Assembly (NCBI RefSeq): GCF_008831285.2 | Contig: NC_045140.1 | Span: 20,520,370 to 20,584,369 of the forward strand | Reading direction: 5' to 3' | Length of the DNA: 64,000 bases | Origin: Nymphaea colorata | Lineage: Eukaryota > Streptophyta > Magnoliopsida > Nymphaeales > Nymphaeaceae | Shown here: one piece after another, positions 13,271-25,760 of the stretch | How the letters are laid out: every line of letters begins with the position of its first letter | How positions within the stretch are numbered: position 1 is the first letter of the stretch | Position numbers and translations under genes: made by a program | The notes under the pieces: model-generated | What the model saw: the letters and a program-made list of their open reading frames with translations, nothing else | What the model was told of the DNA's origin: nothing | Database searches by the model: none

Positions 13271-15583
13271 GGGCCGGAGTGTGAAACCTTCCAGAGTTGG
13301 TGAGGCGCTTCAGTTGTGTGTATGAGAGAGAGAGAGTTGGGGAAGGTTTTTGACAAGCAAAGCCAAAACTGCCATTACTGTCAATGCCCACGTAAGCGGA
13401 CACTGTTTCAATAAAGTTTTCAAGAGAATCTAGTAAGGGGAAGAGCAGCAGGGCTGGAGAAAGAAACCCGAATACTTAAAAATAATTACAAGATCGTGGG
13501 TCCCATCTCCCTACCTGACACTTACTTCAAAACATAAACCTGATTTCGGAGATCTCTCATGCGAAACACAAGACACGGAAAAAAAATAGTGAATCGGATA
13601 GGAATAGTGCTTGGTGGGTTTGAATCTTCATAGAGCAAGCAGTCAAGGACGATTTTGCAGAGATATGTCGCTGTTAGGGAAAGAAGCACTAGATCTGGAC
13701 CACTTACCTGGATCATGATATGGTCTTGGATACCTGCTCATATTGTCTGGTTCATTTGTTAGTAGTGAAGCAGCCAGATATTCAAGTCATATGTGAGATT
13801 CTAGTTGAAAAGGAGCAAAATAACCATTTATATATGTCCATGGAAGTACAAATTTGCCATGTTGGATGTTACCAAACAGTTAAAAGTTAAAAAAAAAAAA
13901 AACAACCACTACATAAGCATTAAAGAATAGTTTGCAGCACAGCAATGTTGTATCTTTACTAATATTTTATGATACTTTCAGCAGCATATTTTAAATTTTT
14001 AATCATCAAGTACCCAGCAAATTTGGGTCTTCCTTTTTGTTCACATTAAAAATTTCTGCAAGCAAGGGAGACATGTGCCCCCCTAGATCCATAAATTATA
14101 GTCTTTGGATTAGTGGGTTTGAACAAATTGCAGGATCTGAATCTGTACCAGCTAAGTACATTGGGAGCCGGACGAAATTTGGATAAATCATCTCTCACGA
14201 CCCGAACTTCTAATTCGATGTTGACAGCCCAAGAATTTAATCTTTGCATGATCAAACAACGATTCGGTGCAGATATGATTTCAATTAGAAAAGTTAAGTG
14301 TAGGACTATCCATGGGTCGAATTTAAAACAAAAATCGGAGACCAAACAGATGCGATCAGAAAAAGGGTGTTGAGGTGTGGAAATGATGTCGTAAGATCAA
14401 CTGATAGTGGAAATGCATGGTCCAAAAAAATCATTTTGGTCAGAAACAAGTCAATCTTTAGTCAAGTTAGAACTTAGAATCGTTGGCACTTGGCAGCTTT
14501 AATCCTTGCACTTTTTTTTCCCTATATAATATAAGGAAGCAACAGTAACATCATGTAAAGTGGTTGAAGAAGGATGCATGGTTTCAAACTCTTCATTTTT
14601 AACCAATAAGGATACCTTCAGAAGCCGCACATCTTTTTTATGTTCCCCAAACAAATCCGTCTGTCCGGACATAACATAGTTGGTCGAACTCACGGACCGA
14701 TGAAGGATCAGCCATCAACTCGATTTCTACAAGTTTTACTTCTTTGAACTATAAACAGTGGGGTATGTGACCGTTAGTTGATCAGTATCTTGTTTTCTCC
14801 ACTTAACCTCTAAATAGCCCTAAACCCTAATTAATGCCATATAAATTTTTTAATGTCGAGAAAAAGTTCAGCCTTTTTATAACAGCGTAAAAATTATGAT
14901 TTCCACTTCATTTTTTATCTGAATGTTTGCGATTGAGAGGAGTATACGTTCCCACATCGTTAGATCCTAAGTGAATTTGTCTCGGCTGCAATGAGAAAAA
15001 GGAGGTAGATATCATTGCACTGGCCAAAAAGCTTTGAATTCCTCCCAGTAGTCATTTTTATTCCCTGTTATTTTGATACACCACTTTGCTCAATTTCTTT
15101 TTTTTTTTACAGTTTATTCGAAAAAAAAGGGGGAAAAGGAAATGCCAATCATGGCACTCGAGAAAGGTTAAATGCCCATCAATCGTCAGTTCACTTTTAA
15201 TTTATATACAATATGTTAGTCGAAATCACGAAATTAAAAATGATGAAAAATGGACTCTTTGTGAAGTGCTAGAAAAAATTAATCAACAATAAAAATTCAG
15301 TAAAAGTTGCGTGTTGATGATTGCTGCTGCAGTAAAAGGAGTTCGAAATCTAAATTAATTAGCAGTGACAATTGTCATAAACAGTTGTACTATTGAACGT
15401 ACTTCTGATATAGAGATGTAAGTTATGCTTGCATGGATGTCCTAATAATGAGAAGTCGATATATAAGATGTAGACACTGGACATCGTATTCATGAAAAGC
15501 ATAAGATAATTAAACTCATTTCACTTCATTAAATACTCAACAGTCCATTCATTGAATGATCACTGTTGAGTGACAGACCTAAT

Positions 15584-15622
15584 TATATATATATATATAT
15601 ATAAAGAGAGAGAGAGAGAGAG
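15584..15622. repeat. Compound (AT)n-(GA)n microsatellite
   Basis: About 19 bp of alternating AT is followed directly by about 18 bp of alternating GA. Intergenic; no gene context. Confidence 0.95.
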
Positions 15623-16195
15623 TAATTGGTAGATCCCAACCACTGGGTTAGGGATAAAAATCAAACCCTTTGGAACTGATTGTTAAAACACATTTTTGCA
15701 TCGTCAGAAACATATATTAAATCAATGGGCTATAAGTCTAAGTATGTTTTTATAGCAATAGAGAAATGAACTTCTCCTACAACATCAAAATTTGGCTAGT
15801 AGAAAAATTAATATTTTTTATAAAAGTAACCTGAATTATGACATGTTTGTTATATTAGTGTTTATAAACAACCTACAATGTTGATATTTTGCTAAAAATA
15901 TAATTTAACCAAAATCTAAGAGATCTAGTTTTTATCCCTGACCTAAGTGGTCAAGGACATACCAATTTTTCTATGTATATATAACTGAATTGTACTTGGG
16001 CAAAGTGTAGGTAGTTTACCTACTTTCATTAATATATGGGAAAGGGCTTGGGGGTACCATACACCATTCAAAGAGAAATGGGTACAATCAAACAAGTACA
16101 TATATCCATGACGGGAGATGGAAAGAAATTCATTTTGACAGTCATGAGCTAGATTTGACTACTACATACATAACATATCCTTACAAATAATAAAG

Positions 16196-16235
16196 TGAGT
16201 GTGTGTGTGCGCTTGCGTGCGTGTTTGTGTGTGCA
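16196..16235. repeat. Imperfect (GT)n microsatellite
   Basis: A GT-alternating tract interrupted by CG and TT dinucleotides; intergenic. Confidence 0.85.
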
Positions 16236-19200
16236 AGTGTTGATCAACTAGCATCCATTAGTCGATTGAAGTGATAAACTTCTTTAATTAATTAATTTCT
16301 TCCTTGCTTTGGAAATTGTACTACAGAAGTTGGGGTTTTGTTCTGGGTTAGAGGAATTTATGAAGGATTGGTGGGCTAAACACCTGAGACAGCTACTAAT
16401 TATGTAACTAATAATCTTTTTAGGTGAGCAAGAGAAAGATTTCATCCTACCACCTAGACAAGCGGCAAAGATTCCACCCGACTCCTTGTGCCCCTAGAAT
16501 AAACGGTATGTTTTTGATGTCTTGAGTTGTCACTCCCTGCCGTGATTCAGCTTGTGCATCAGTAGCTCCCTGCTTAGAAACTGGCTGTTTACCAGCTCGC
16601 TCCGACTGTTGCACCAACTCCCTTAAGAACCACTGTAGTTGTAATTAAAGACCACAATTTCTAAGTTCCCCGATGTTCCTTTTTCTGGGTATGAAGCATT
16701 GGAAGTATCTGTTACTCGAAATGTGAGAGGAACAGATGGGGAGCCAGATGTGGAGTAGATATGGTGCAGATAACAATGACAAAACGCCCATATATGACTA
16801 TGAGTCCCGATTCATTCCGGACCTAACAGCTGCTAAGCTGGGACCTACATCATTAAAAAGGAGCTCATGTTGGGTGCACCCACCAGCATTAGTATGTTTG
16901 CAGGTCTTCCCAGAGCAGGGGACACAAGAGTTGAGAGACAGTATTCTGCCAGAAGATTCAATGCAGTGTATGGCTTTGATCAAATTTGTCCGTGAATATT
17001 GCATTTTTGCAGAAAATGTCTTCTTGCTGAACACTTCGGATTATGTTACATTAAAAAAATTGAAAAATTTGAGCTTTGCAGGTTTAAGGCAAATTGGTTA
17101 TGTTATGAGTACATCCAAGTTTGCCACAATAGATAGATAAGAAGTCAGTCTTTGGATATTGGGTTGGGGAGAAAAGAAACAAAGGACTTCCTAGAATCAT
17201 ACTCGATCCTTTTTTCACTCCATTTTCATGGTTCATTTCACTTGTTTTGTTTTTCATTTTTAGTTTATTTATATCTCTCTTGTAATGTGTGATGATGAAA
17301 AACAATGCCATAGATTTTGAGGGTGTTCATGGAGGAGATGGCAGCAGTGGCAGAGCCAAGATTTTTTGGTGGTTGAAATTTTTATGGGGCCGCACCAGCT
17401 TCAATGTATCTCTGCCATTGGCTCATAGTTGACAAGGTTGAAGATCATCAACTATACAACTATACGAAAGAAAGGAAAGTTATTTCAATTTCTTTAATAC
17501 TTTTTTGGATACTTTAAAAAAAATATATCAAAATTCTTAACAATATTAACATAAGAAATAACCGAATTTTAGTATAGGGAAGGCAGGAAAAGTATGTCCT
17601 TTTGTTTGTGAGTATATAAGTTCACGTGCTTCCTGCTGCATGATGTCCATGTACACGCTTTTTGGACATAGTTGAGCACCAGAAGTTCAAACAAAAAGAA
17701 GAAAACAGGGAAATGCTATTTTCTCAGAGAATCTTGCTCGAGTGCTTAGGATTTAGAAATGCTATGGTTCTAGATGATTGCTTTTCGGGGACAAATATTT
17801 TCTCTTGGTTCTAGAAAGTGCTTGTGTTTTTGAATCCTCCCGCGCGGTTCTGATTTTGATATGTATTGAAGTGTGCCTTTTTTTTTACGTTGCCTTCTTT
17901 TTGTAGTAAATGGTTTTCTTATATTTTCAACCACATAAGACTATAGAAAAGAAACATAAATAGATTCCTTAATTAATCTGTAATGGTAAAAGGCGTAGGC
18001 TTTTATTTGGAAGGAAAAAATGAACTAGAAATCGGTTAGAGATTGTCTTCATAAATAAAAATTGTGAAGTTTGGTCACAAGAGTCACAGCACCTCTACCG
18101 TGCCTCGTTCAAGGTGAACAAATGTGGTCTGGGCATCCCGTGATATGGCCAGCCCCTGGTTTGGCTGGCTCGTATACGGATTGGTTTTAGCAGCCTGTTC
18201 GGTAGCGGTGTGGGCTCACTCAACCTATGGTCAACCTATGGTCGCATAACTAGTCAAGCAGCAGGTGTGTACGAGAGGCATGTCTTTTGTTCGATTCTCG
18301 TAAACACTAGTGTCTTGATGACGCTTAGAATTGGGATAAGGAGTGTTATTCGGGGGTTTTGAAATAAAGGTTATTGGTTGTCTCCTCTCCTTCTCTTCCA
18401 AGAAGAGGCAAATGGCATTTGAGCTGGTGCCTGACCGGTGGTCGGCCATGCTTGGGTTGCGAGAATGACCTCAAGACAGCTCGGCTCGATAAGTCAAAGG
18501 GCCGCAGGCCGCTAGAGAAGGGATCAAGCCTGCCCGGAACAAGGGTTCTGGATGGGGCCGGGGCCGGCCAGGCTCAATGCTTGGCTGGGTCAAAGTGTAA
18601 GTGGAGTATGTTAAAAAGTGGCAGATCGGGATAGCATGACCTAAGGATAGGCTTTTCTTTTTGTGCTAACAAGCTTGAATTTCAAAAGTTTACAAACATG
18701 AATTGTACTTTTACTCTGGAAAACTTTTCCCACATCAAATCCTGTATGGTATAGGGGTGGTGAGGCATGCCCTTCTCTTTCGAAGCAAGAAGAAGAACAG
18801 AAAGCAGAATGTTGTCTTTTCCCCATCTTTTCGGGAAAAGAGTTCCAGTAAGGTTGGAGAATATGTATGCAATCACAGAAGAAAAAAAAAAAGAGTAAGA
18901 CATGTTTAACACAAATTTTTTGAATAATAGGTTGATTATCGAGTCCCTAGGTTGTGAATATTAATACCTAATTTTTTATGAAGACATTGGAAGGTTTTCA
19001 ACTCTCATAGAGAAGAAGCCGAAGTGAATATAATGTGAACATTCCTAGCCCGATGTTTCCCATAACAGCCCGATCTACCCATCTAAGACATTTGAAAGTT
19101 TGAAAAGGAATTTTAACAAGCGCAGCAAATGTCCCCCAGATGGAAGCGTGACCAAAGGATTTCAACTTAATAATATGAAAAACTACTAAGATCGTTTACT

Positions 19201-22200
19201 TTCTTATGATTACACCATTATCCATGTGCCGATAAAATTGTCAAGATCATATTTAGCCCTTGCTGCAAGTTAGGCAGCATTTCAAAATTTGAGGGAAAAA
19301 AAATCTTAGATAAAGTAGGAAAAGGAAATTAGGGAAAAAGAAAAAGAAGGGACTTGGTCAAAAGTGGGTACTTTTGTTCAACCTTTTGGATTTCCTGCAT
19401 AATATTTTATACATTTTGGGGCTGTGCACATTAAATTCCTGCTTGTTCCAAGTTTCTCTCTTATATCTTAACAAGAAATAAGGTCTTCGTTCTTCTTTCT
19501 TTTAATGGAGCATCCTCAATTCCGCATTAAAAGTCTACAAAGGGACCACAGATACAGGGTTGTGAAACGTGTGGAGTTGAAGCCATTGAAGAAGAGTCGA
19601 TTCTGCACCATTAAAGCTTTGCTTGATGCAGCGCAACGCCACGCATTTTCCATGCTTTGGCCCATTCTTAAAATGCAAAGGAACAAAATAACAGGGCATT
19701 GTCGTGCATCTTCTAAACCAAAAGAAGCACATATACCAAGTTTTGAGTTGTGCACTGTGCTGACAATTAGCATGAGAATCGAGCCGGATGTGGTCGGCCC
19801 CTCTCTTGTTCCTTTTTTTTTTTTTTTCAGATGAGGGTGAGCCATGAACACTCAGCTTTATGAGGTGTAGCGCAAGGTTTTCAACTTGATATCCTTCGAG
19901 TAACATGAAGAAGCTGCCAGAGTGGTGGTGCAAGGTGATGATGAAGATGACGATGTTGATCTACTGTGGGCCAAATAAACAGGTAGATAGATAACATGCA
20001 GCCAGCTACAATGAAGGAGATTGTCGAATAGGTTTCAGATGAAAGATGGGAAGCAGCGTGGAGACTGCTCTTCTCCCACATTATCTATAACAAGGAAAAA
20101 GGTAAAACGATAACAGGTTCGTGAAACAGTATTCTGAGCTCTTCAAGAGAACACAAATCCAAGACACCAAGATCTCATGTACTCATTCACATGTTGTGGC
20201 ATGTTAGGAAAATTTTCATTCCATTGGTCGATACCAAATTAGTGACCAAATTGGATGACATTTTTTCCGTTAAAGAATTGTATTTCTTTTTACTTATAGA
20301 GTTCGTCAAAGGTTAACGATTTTGGTTCAGTATAGAAAGCGCACTAGGTACACCAAACCTCTAGTTTCGCAGCAGAAGTACTTGTCAAATGATTCTTATT
20401 AGACTTTATATTTTCCTGTTTTATGATGTTAGAACTCACCGAGTCTTATAGGCATAAATGTTACCTTGTTTTAGTCTTCTGTTGATTAAATGCACAATCA
20501 AACACATGATGAGAAAGTTTAAGGCTCTTCGCTTGTTTTAGGCTTTGAAAAGCAAAAAAAGTTACGAAATTCTATTTGGAAACAGTAAATTACACTGTTT
20601 TTAGGATAACTGTGGACAACACTAAACTTTTGTACTTATATTTCCACGCCTTTCAAAGGTAAGGTGTTTTTTGGCATCAATATCTCAAGCAAAATTTGGC
20701 AGTACATAGGAGATTATAAGAAGAACCTGCATAGCCCTTTAATGTTTAATTCTGCAGCTATTGGTTGCCATAAGCGGCATCACTTTCTATGGCTGGTTAA
20801 ATGTTCTATCGATGCAGTTTTCAAAAAACTTTTAGAGGGCATTTGGTGAAAAGATTAACTTTGTCTGATTGGAACAAATGTTTCAGGAACAACATGTTGA
20901 CGTTTCAGAAACATGGCTTACTTACATCCAACATGTGATTGTTGAGCAAGAAAAAATTTCATAATGAGATTATTTTCTGAAACAAAAATATGGTATTTTT
21001 AGATAACGTATTACTAGAAGTTGTGTTCCGTAAGGCAGAAACACAATGCTCTTCTTACTAAATAGTAAATGCATCGTTTATGGTGTTGCCTAATAGTATA
21101 TCTAGTCGATCATGAGGATCATAAAATACAAAATGACTTACAACTGGCCAGCCATATCAAATGTAATTTATTAAAATAGTAGTAGCTTCACTTTGCAAAA
21201 GTTTCTTTTGACGTAACATCTTTGTATAGTATGAGAACTCATATGTATATGGGGACAATTGTTCAAGCCTTACACCAGCTTTACAAATTCAGTTGCACAG
21301 ATGAATGCAAAATGTTTGAATTTATAGCATTCAAGATCTCATGAAAATTAGACGAATAAATCATATTTTATATAGTTCCAAAATTCTACAGTCTTAGCTT
21401 TCATACCTTTTAAAATCTGATCTGGAAATTTATTTTCTATTGCTTTGTTATAAATTCTTATAATATCATACATTTTACATTCTTATGTATAGTTAAATAT
21501 ATGGAAAACAGCTTAAAACGCTTAAGACACACATAAGAGGCATAACTAAAAAATTATATCTGTTTATCGCTAAATTAGTTCGGTATCACGATTTCAAAAG
21601 AAAGCAATAGAGCTCTTTTTTTGGAGGTCTCCATGGGTCTCGATGTGTGAAAATTCCTTAGGTTGTGTTTGTTTCACCTTGGATCTGAGATTTGTGTTTG
21701 ATAGTTTAGAATCTCATATCCATAGATTTAAGGTTGGATATCCCCTCCTCAATCCAACACCTTAAATTCATGACCATAATTTTTAACATATACCATCGAT
21801 TTAAAATCCATGCTACTGTTTAAACTGAGAATGTCTCAAAAGATAAGCAGGAAAATATTACACCTGTCTTTGTTCACGAACCAGATTACTATTTTTGCCG
21901 CCAAAAAAAAAAAAATAATGGGCTCAATTATTCCAATGTACATTGACTGACATTTGTTGATTATGGTCAAGATTCTCCATATAAAATATATACAGTCTCT
22001 ACAATCATGGAATGGGAACAATGGCCGAAGATTGGTTCCCTAAGATTGAAGAAAAAGCACTCAAGGCTCCGAATAAAGACACCGGCTAGGGGGCCCGGGT
22101 ACTGATCTGGAGCATCATGACGTTTCCCCCTCTCTTGGTTGTTTCTCCGTTTTCTAGTAGTCATCTAGCTCTCATGGATGAGATTAACACCGCAGAAAAT

Positions 22201-22267
22201 TACCCACTTGCAAAGGTATCCGAAGGTTGTGAAATGCATCTACAAAAGAGAAAATGTGGAAAAGCCA

Positions 22268-22268
<1 letters not shown>

Positions 22269-22298
<30 letters not shown>
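22269..22298. repeat. (CT)n microsatellite
   Basis: About 30 bp of CT repeats with one TT interruption, 3' of the small minus-strand gene at 22792-23181. On the coding strand of that gene it would be a GA tract about 500 bp downstream of the stop. Confidence 0.95.
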
Positions 22299-22791
22299 GC
22301 AGAATCATGGCGCATGGGTGGTTTATTCGATCATATTGGCCATGGAAGTGCGACCACCACTAACAACTACCATCCATTGAACTCTTACCACAGAGAGAGA
22401 GAGAGGGAAGAAAGGTAGTCTGCCAACAAATCCACTAGCCATGGTGACTAGTGAGGAAGAACAACTAGTGGGGAATCAAAATCCTGAGCTGCCAAACTGT
22501 TGGTGTAACCACAAAGAACGTTGCATTAACTCTCAGAGATGCAAATAGCATATCATGAATTGCAAGACAGAACATACATACAACCAGTTTGTGAGAGAGA
22601 GGAAATTACGCCATACTGATGATTGCTCTAGAAATAATACAAAAAGAAGATATATCAGGAGACAGAGAGAAGAGAGAGTTTGATCGCAATCATCATAAAA
22701 CCATATATACAAGAATCAAAGAGAGAAACACCGAAATATCATGCAATTATCTCAAGTCGCCCTTCCAGGGTGGGGAAAAAATTGATTTCCA

Positions 22792-23181
22792 TCAACTGCA
22801 AGTGATCTCCCTCGAAACGACTGCCACCGACGACTCGTCAGCGGTCCTGCCCCTGTTCGCGGGCGCCGGAGCGAGCACGTACCTCGCGGAGAAATCGTGA
22901 AGCCGCGCCTCCTCGTCCGGAGACTCATCATCGAAGTTGAGGGCGTAGCTCAGGGGGTCGTACTTAAAATCCCCCGCGTGCCTCGTTCTGCACATGCCCT
23001 CCCTCCCCACCTTCGAGAAGAGGCTCCTGCACTTGTCCCTGAGCTCCGGCAACTCATGAGCCCGGCTCCTCAGCCACGCCGACGATCGTCGCAGCAGCCT
23101 CGGCTTCTCCTCGTCGGAGCCCTCGTAGCAGCGGAAGCAGCATGAAAACAGAGATGGGGATCGATGGTCGTCGCTAAACAT
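22792..23181 (-). CDS. Small plant protein with KYDPLSYALNFDD motif (129 aa, function unknown)
   Basis: A single open exon on the minus strand encodes 129 residues from ATG at 23181 to TGA at 22792. The frame stays open upstream to 23307 but with no other ATG, so 23181 is the first possible start. The protein begins MFSDDHRSPS, has a cysteine pair (SCCFRCYEG, residues 14-22) and a central basic region rich in Arg and Leu. Near residues 72-86 it carries FKYDPLSYALNFDDE, a signature I recall from a family of short uncharacterised land-plant proteins, followed by an acidic stretch and an Ala/Pro-rich tail. GC is far higher than in the flanking DNA, as expected for a coding exon here. There is no signal peptide or membrane segment. 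Function is not known to me; cytosolic or nuclear location is a guess. Confidence in it being a gene is good, in the function nil. Confidence 0.8.
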   Translation of the reverse strand: MFSDDHRSPSLFSCCFRCYEGSDEEKPRLLRRSSAWLRSRAHELPELRDKCRSLFSKVGREGMCRTRHAGDFKYDPLSYALNFDDESPDEEARLHDFSARYVLAPAPANRGRTADESSVAVVSREITCS

Positions 23182-24220
23182 CTTAATCAGAATGCCCAAA
23201 GAAGCAGGAAATCCCGAAACGCAAAAGGGGCTTTCGATGGAGGAACCGACGAAAGAAACGGCCAATCGGGTTACCGAAAAACTTGCGAAAGCGAAGGAAA
23301 TGGGCAAAATATTCAGAAATCAGAAAAGAAAACAGATCCAGAAGAAGATCAGGTGGAACCAGAAGATAGCTCGAATAAATTCTAGCGATACAGGGAGAGA
23401 GCGAGATAGAAACGGCTGAATGGTCAGCGAAAAAACTTAAAGACGGGGAAAAAGAGGTGGCGTTACTAAGCAAATGTCACACAGAGGAAGTGAGAGAGAA
23501 GGGGAGAGCGGAGGAAGCCTGAAACTGAAGCCTCTTGGGATTTAGCCGCAAATTTGGGTTCATATTTATGGGTACCACCCATACACGGATTTGACGCAGA
23601 GGGGTAGAGCTTTTTGGGGAGAGTTGGTTTTCTCACTCGGTTTTCCGATGAGGAGAGAACCCACGACACCCATAGTTTTCAAAACACATCATTCATACAT
23701 CATCACGTGCTTATCTGAAAGCGAAAAGACCAATCTGCCTGCCACTAGCAACAGCCTCGGGTGCTCTCGGAGAGGACCCTACCATTTTCAGAATATTGTT
23801 TCGGAGACAGCTCAGTGCGAGCGCATCGCGAGAGCGGCCGGTTTCCGGCAGCAAAAACCGGAAAAAAGAGAACAACTTTTCGTCCCACAAAATTTTTCCG
23901 TTGGGACGCGGTTGCTGTTCGGCTCGATTTGGATATTGGCCCTACTTTTCTTCCATCTTTATCCGGAAATCTAAGTTTGGTGTTCGGTGGGGAGCCCCTT
24001 TTTTTTTCCTCTCTCTCTCTCTGAAGATAAATCTGGGAAATTTCTTTCCATATGCCATAAATTTTCAGGTGCCTTGGCAAGCATCTCTTTTTCTAGTTGG
24101 GAATCCCAAGCAAAGCAGAATCTGATAAAACAGGTTTTCATTTTCTCTTTAGTATGGGTATTTTCAACTATTTATTATTTATACATATCCATTTTATCAG
24201 CTAAAAAAATTTCTGATTCC

Positions 24221-24230
24221 ACCACGTGGT
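24221..24230. promoter_or_regulatory. Palindromic G-box (ACCACGTGGT)
   Basis: A perfect 10-bp palindrome around the CACGTG core, a binding site type for bZIP and bHLH factors. It lies about 1.04 kb upstream of the ATG of the small minus-strand gene (22792-23181). A second CACGTG lies at about 23705. Motif presence is certain; use as a regulatory site is only inferred. Confidence 0.35.
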
Positions 24231-24998
24231 AGGCATCAGCCTATTATTTATAACTTATCTATTAAAAAAATTACTTTATTAGCAATTTTCTTTGTTGTTT
24301 GCACGACGCAACTTAACTGGGTGACGAAATGATCTAAGAAGCTCTGAGGAACATAGCGTAAGGAGGTGGGTAAGTAGAAATATGCAGCTATTTTACCCGG
24401 ACTCTCCTCACCCAGAACGAGAATGACAATGATATGTTAGGAAGTAGGCTGGCTATGGAAAAGATTTTGCTAGCAAGATTTATGTCTGTTTGGAGGAAAA
24501 TTTTTCCCATTTTTCTTTAACCACACTTTTCCAAGGGTCGTTTTACCACCTAAGCGCCAGCATCACCACCTTGTCTTCGTTCTAATTCCCAACCTCCTTT
24601 CTTTTTCCCACGGCATTGCTTTATTTTCTAATGATTGGTGTTACTTCTTTATGTTTATCTGCAACGTTTCTTGCTTAATGCTCCATAAGTCTCTTTCTTA
24701 GCACTTGAAATACTATTTTATATCAATTCTCAGAGCCCAATTTCCTTCTCCACCCACTTTTTCCTGTGCTTTCGTCTTTGCATACCAGTCACTCCACTAT
24801 TCCAGTCACCACAGATGGTGCTTTCTGACGCACATATAAAAATCTGCCCTCTTTAGATACCTATTTAATAGGTCAACCATCGTAGCTAATTACGTCTACA
24901 CCTTTACACTAAACAAATCAATATTAAAATGCGAGTATAGTAGATTAGTATGCTTCTTGTTGAATGATGCCCTCGAAAAAATAAAAAGAAATATGGGC

Positions 24999-25002
<4 letters not shown>

Positions 25003-25071
<69 letters not shown>

Positions 25072-25078
25072 GATGGAG
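25003..25078. repeat. Long (AT)n microsatellite
   Basis: About 76 bp of uninterrupted alternating AT, the longest pure dinucleotide tract in the window. Length is likely to be polymorphic and prone to assembly error. Confidence 0.97.
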
Positions 25079-25429
25079 GTTGGAATTCGCTTGGGGTTTA
25101 CATGCTTGAGATTTAGTTCTAAAAGGGTTCCTTGACATGCAAAAGAATGTCTTAAAAACCTATTTCCAAACTAGGTAGGGTTAATAGGGCAGTTGGTATG
25201 AAATATGGGTACTTTAGCACCAAAAAGCGAGCTAATTATGTACTTTATGTCCCTTCAAACAGAAGGCAGAGGAAAAGAAGGGGCTAGCTTTGGTTTGGTG
25301 CAAAGTAATGCGGTCAAGGCGTCAATGACAAGTCCAACTGCTCCAACTCCAACGCCTCTGCATGGGAAGGATCCATTGAACGTCATACTTCAATGGCTCG
25401 GGATAGCAGGCGATTGGTTTGGGGGTTTA

Positions 25430-25760
25430 CAATGAGTCGAGTTAACTGCGGTTCGACTCGAACTCGTCCATATAAGCTCTACTTCATCTTGGCTCGAGCT
25501 TGTAAAACTTGAGTTATAAGCAGTTGATTTCAAGTTATACCAGCTCGACTTGTTTAAACTCGACTCGGCTTGTGTCTTCTTTGTTTGGTAATTTTCAGGG
25601 GTATGTGGGTAACTTTTGGTAAGTTTTAGTGCCTTTTTAATGGTTTTTATTTTCATTTAAAAGAGAAAATATATAAGAATCCAGTGACATTAGCTTAAAC
25701 AGTCGAGCAAGAGATTGCGGCATAAAGCTCGACTCAGAGAGATGAACTCAAGCCAAGCAA
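25430..25760. repeat. Degenerate CTCGA/CGAGTT-rich repeat
   Basis: Dense scatter of GAGCTCGA, CTCGACTCG and CGAGTT words with no reading frame. The same word style recurs at 27.54-28.18 kb. Such blocks are common in plant intergenic DNA as decayed non-coding element sequence; I cannot assign a family. Confidence 0.6.

Larger units (their letters stand above)
13271..22791. other. Gene-poor spacer, 9.5 kb
   Basis: Just right of 13270 lies the probable 5' leader and promoter of the minus-strand MYB-CC gene, including a short GA tract at about 13325-13336. Beyond this I find no reading frame with a recognisable domain on either strand. The stretch is AT-rich with homopolymer runs and microsatellites. 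An 11-bp word is repeated side by side at 18221-18242. A GGCAGAGCCAAGATTTT motif at about 17348 resembles the ends of common plant non-autonomous repeats. Open frames at 16736-17140 and 19505-19834 have no recognised family, no splice support and low-complexity ends, so I do not call them. Confidence 0.5.

Noticed and set aside
16736..17140. Open frame of 134 codons in the 13-22 kb spacer
   Set aside because: No recognised domain, no splice partners, and an opposite-strand frame of similar quality.
18199..18320. Second possible tRNA-derived SINE (TGTTCGATTCT B-box-like word at 18288)
   Set aside because: B box has two mismatches and no convincing A box at the right distance.
19505..19933. 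Overlapping open frames on both strands
   Set aside because: Run through a poly(T) tract encoding lysine or phenylalanine runs; no family recognised.
23182..23307. N-terminal extension of the small minus-strand protein
   Set aside because: The upstream start would be TTG; there is no ATG above 23181 in this frame.
24999..25080. Ile/Tyr-repeat open frame in the AT microsatellite
   Set aside because: It is only the translation of alternating AT.
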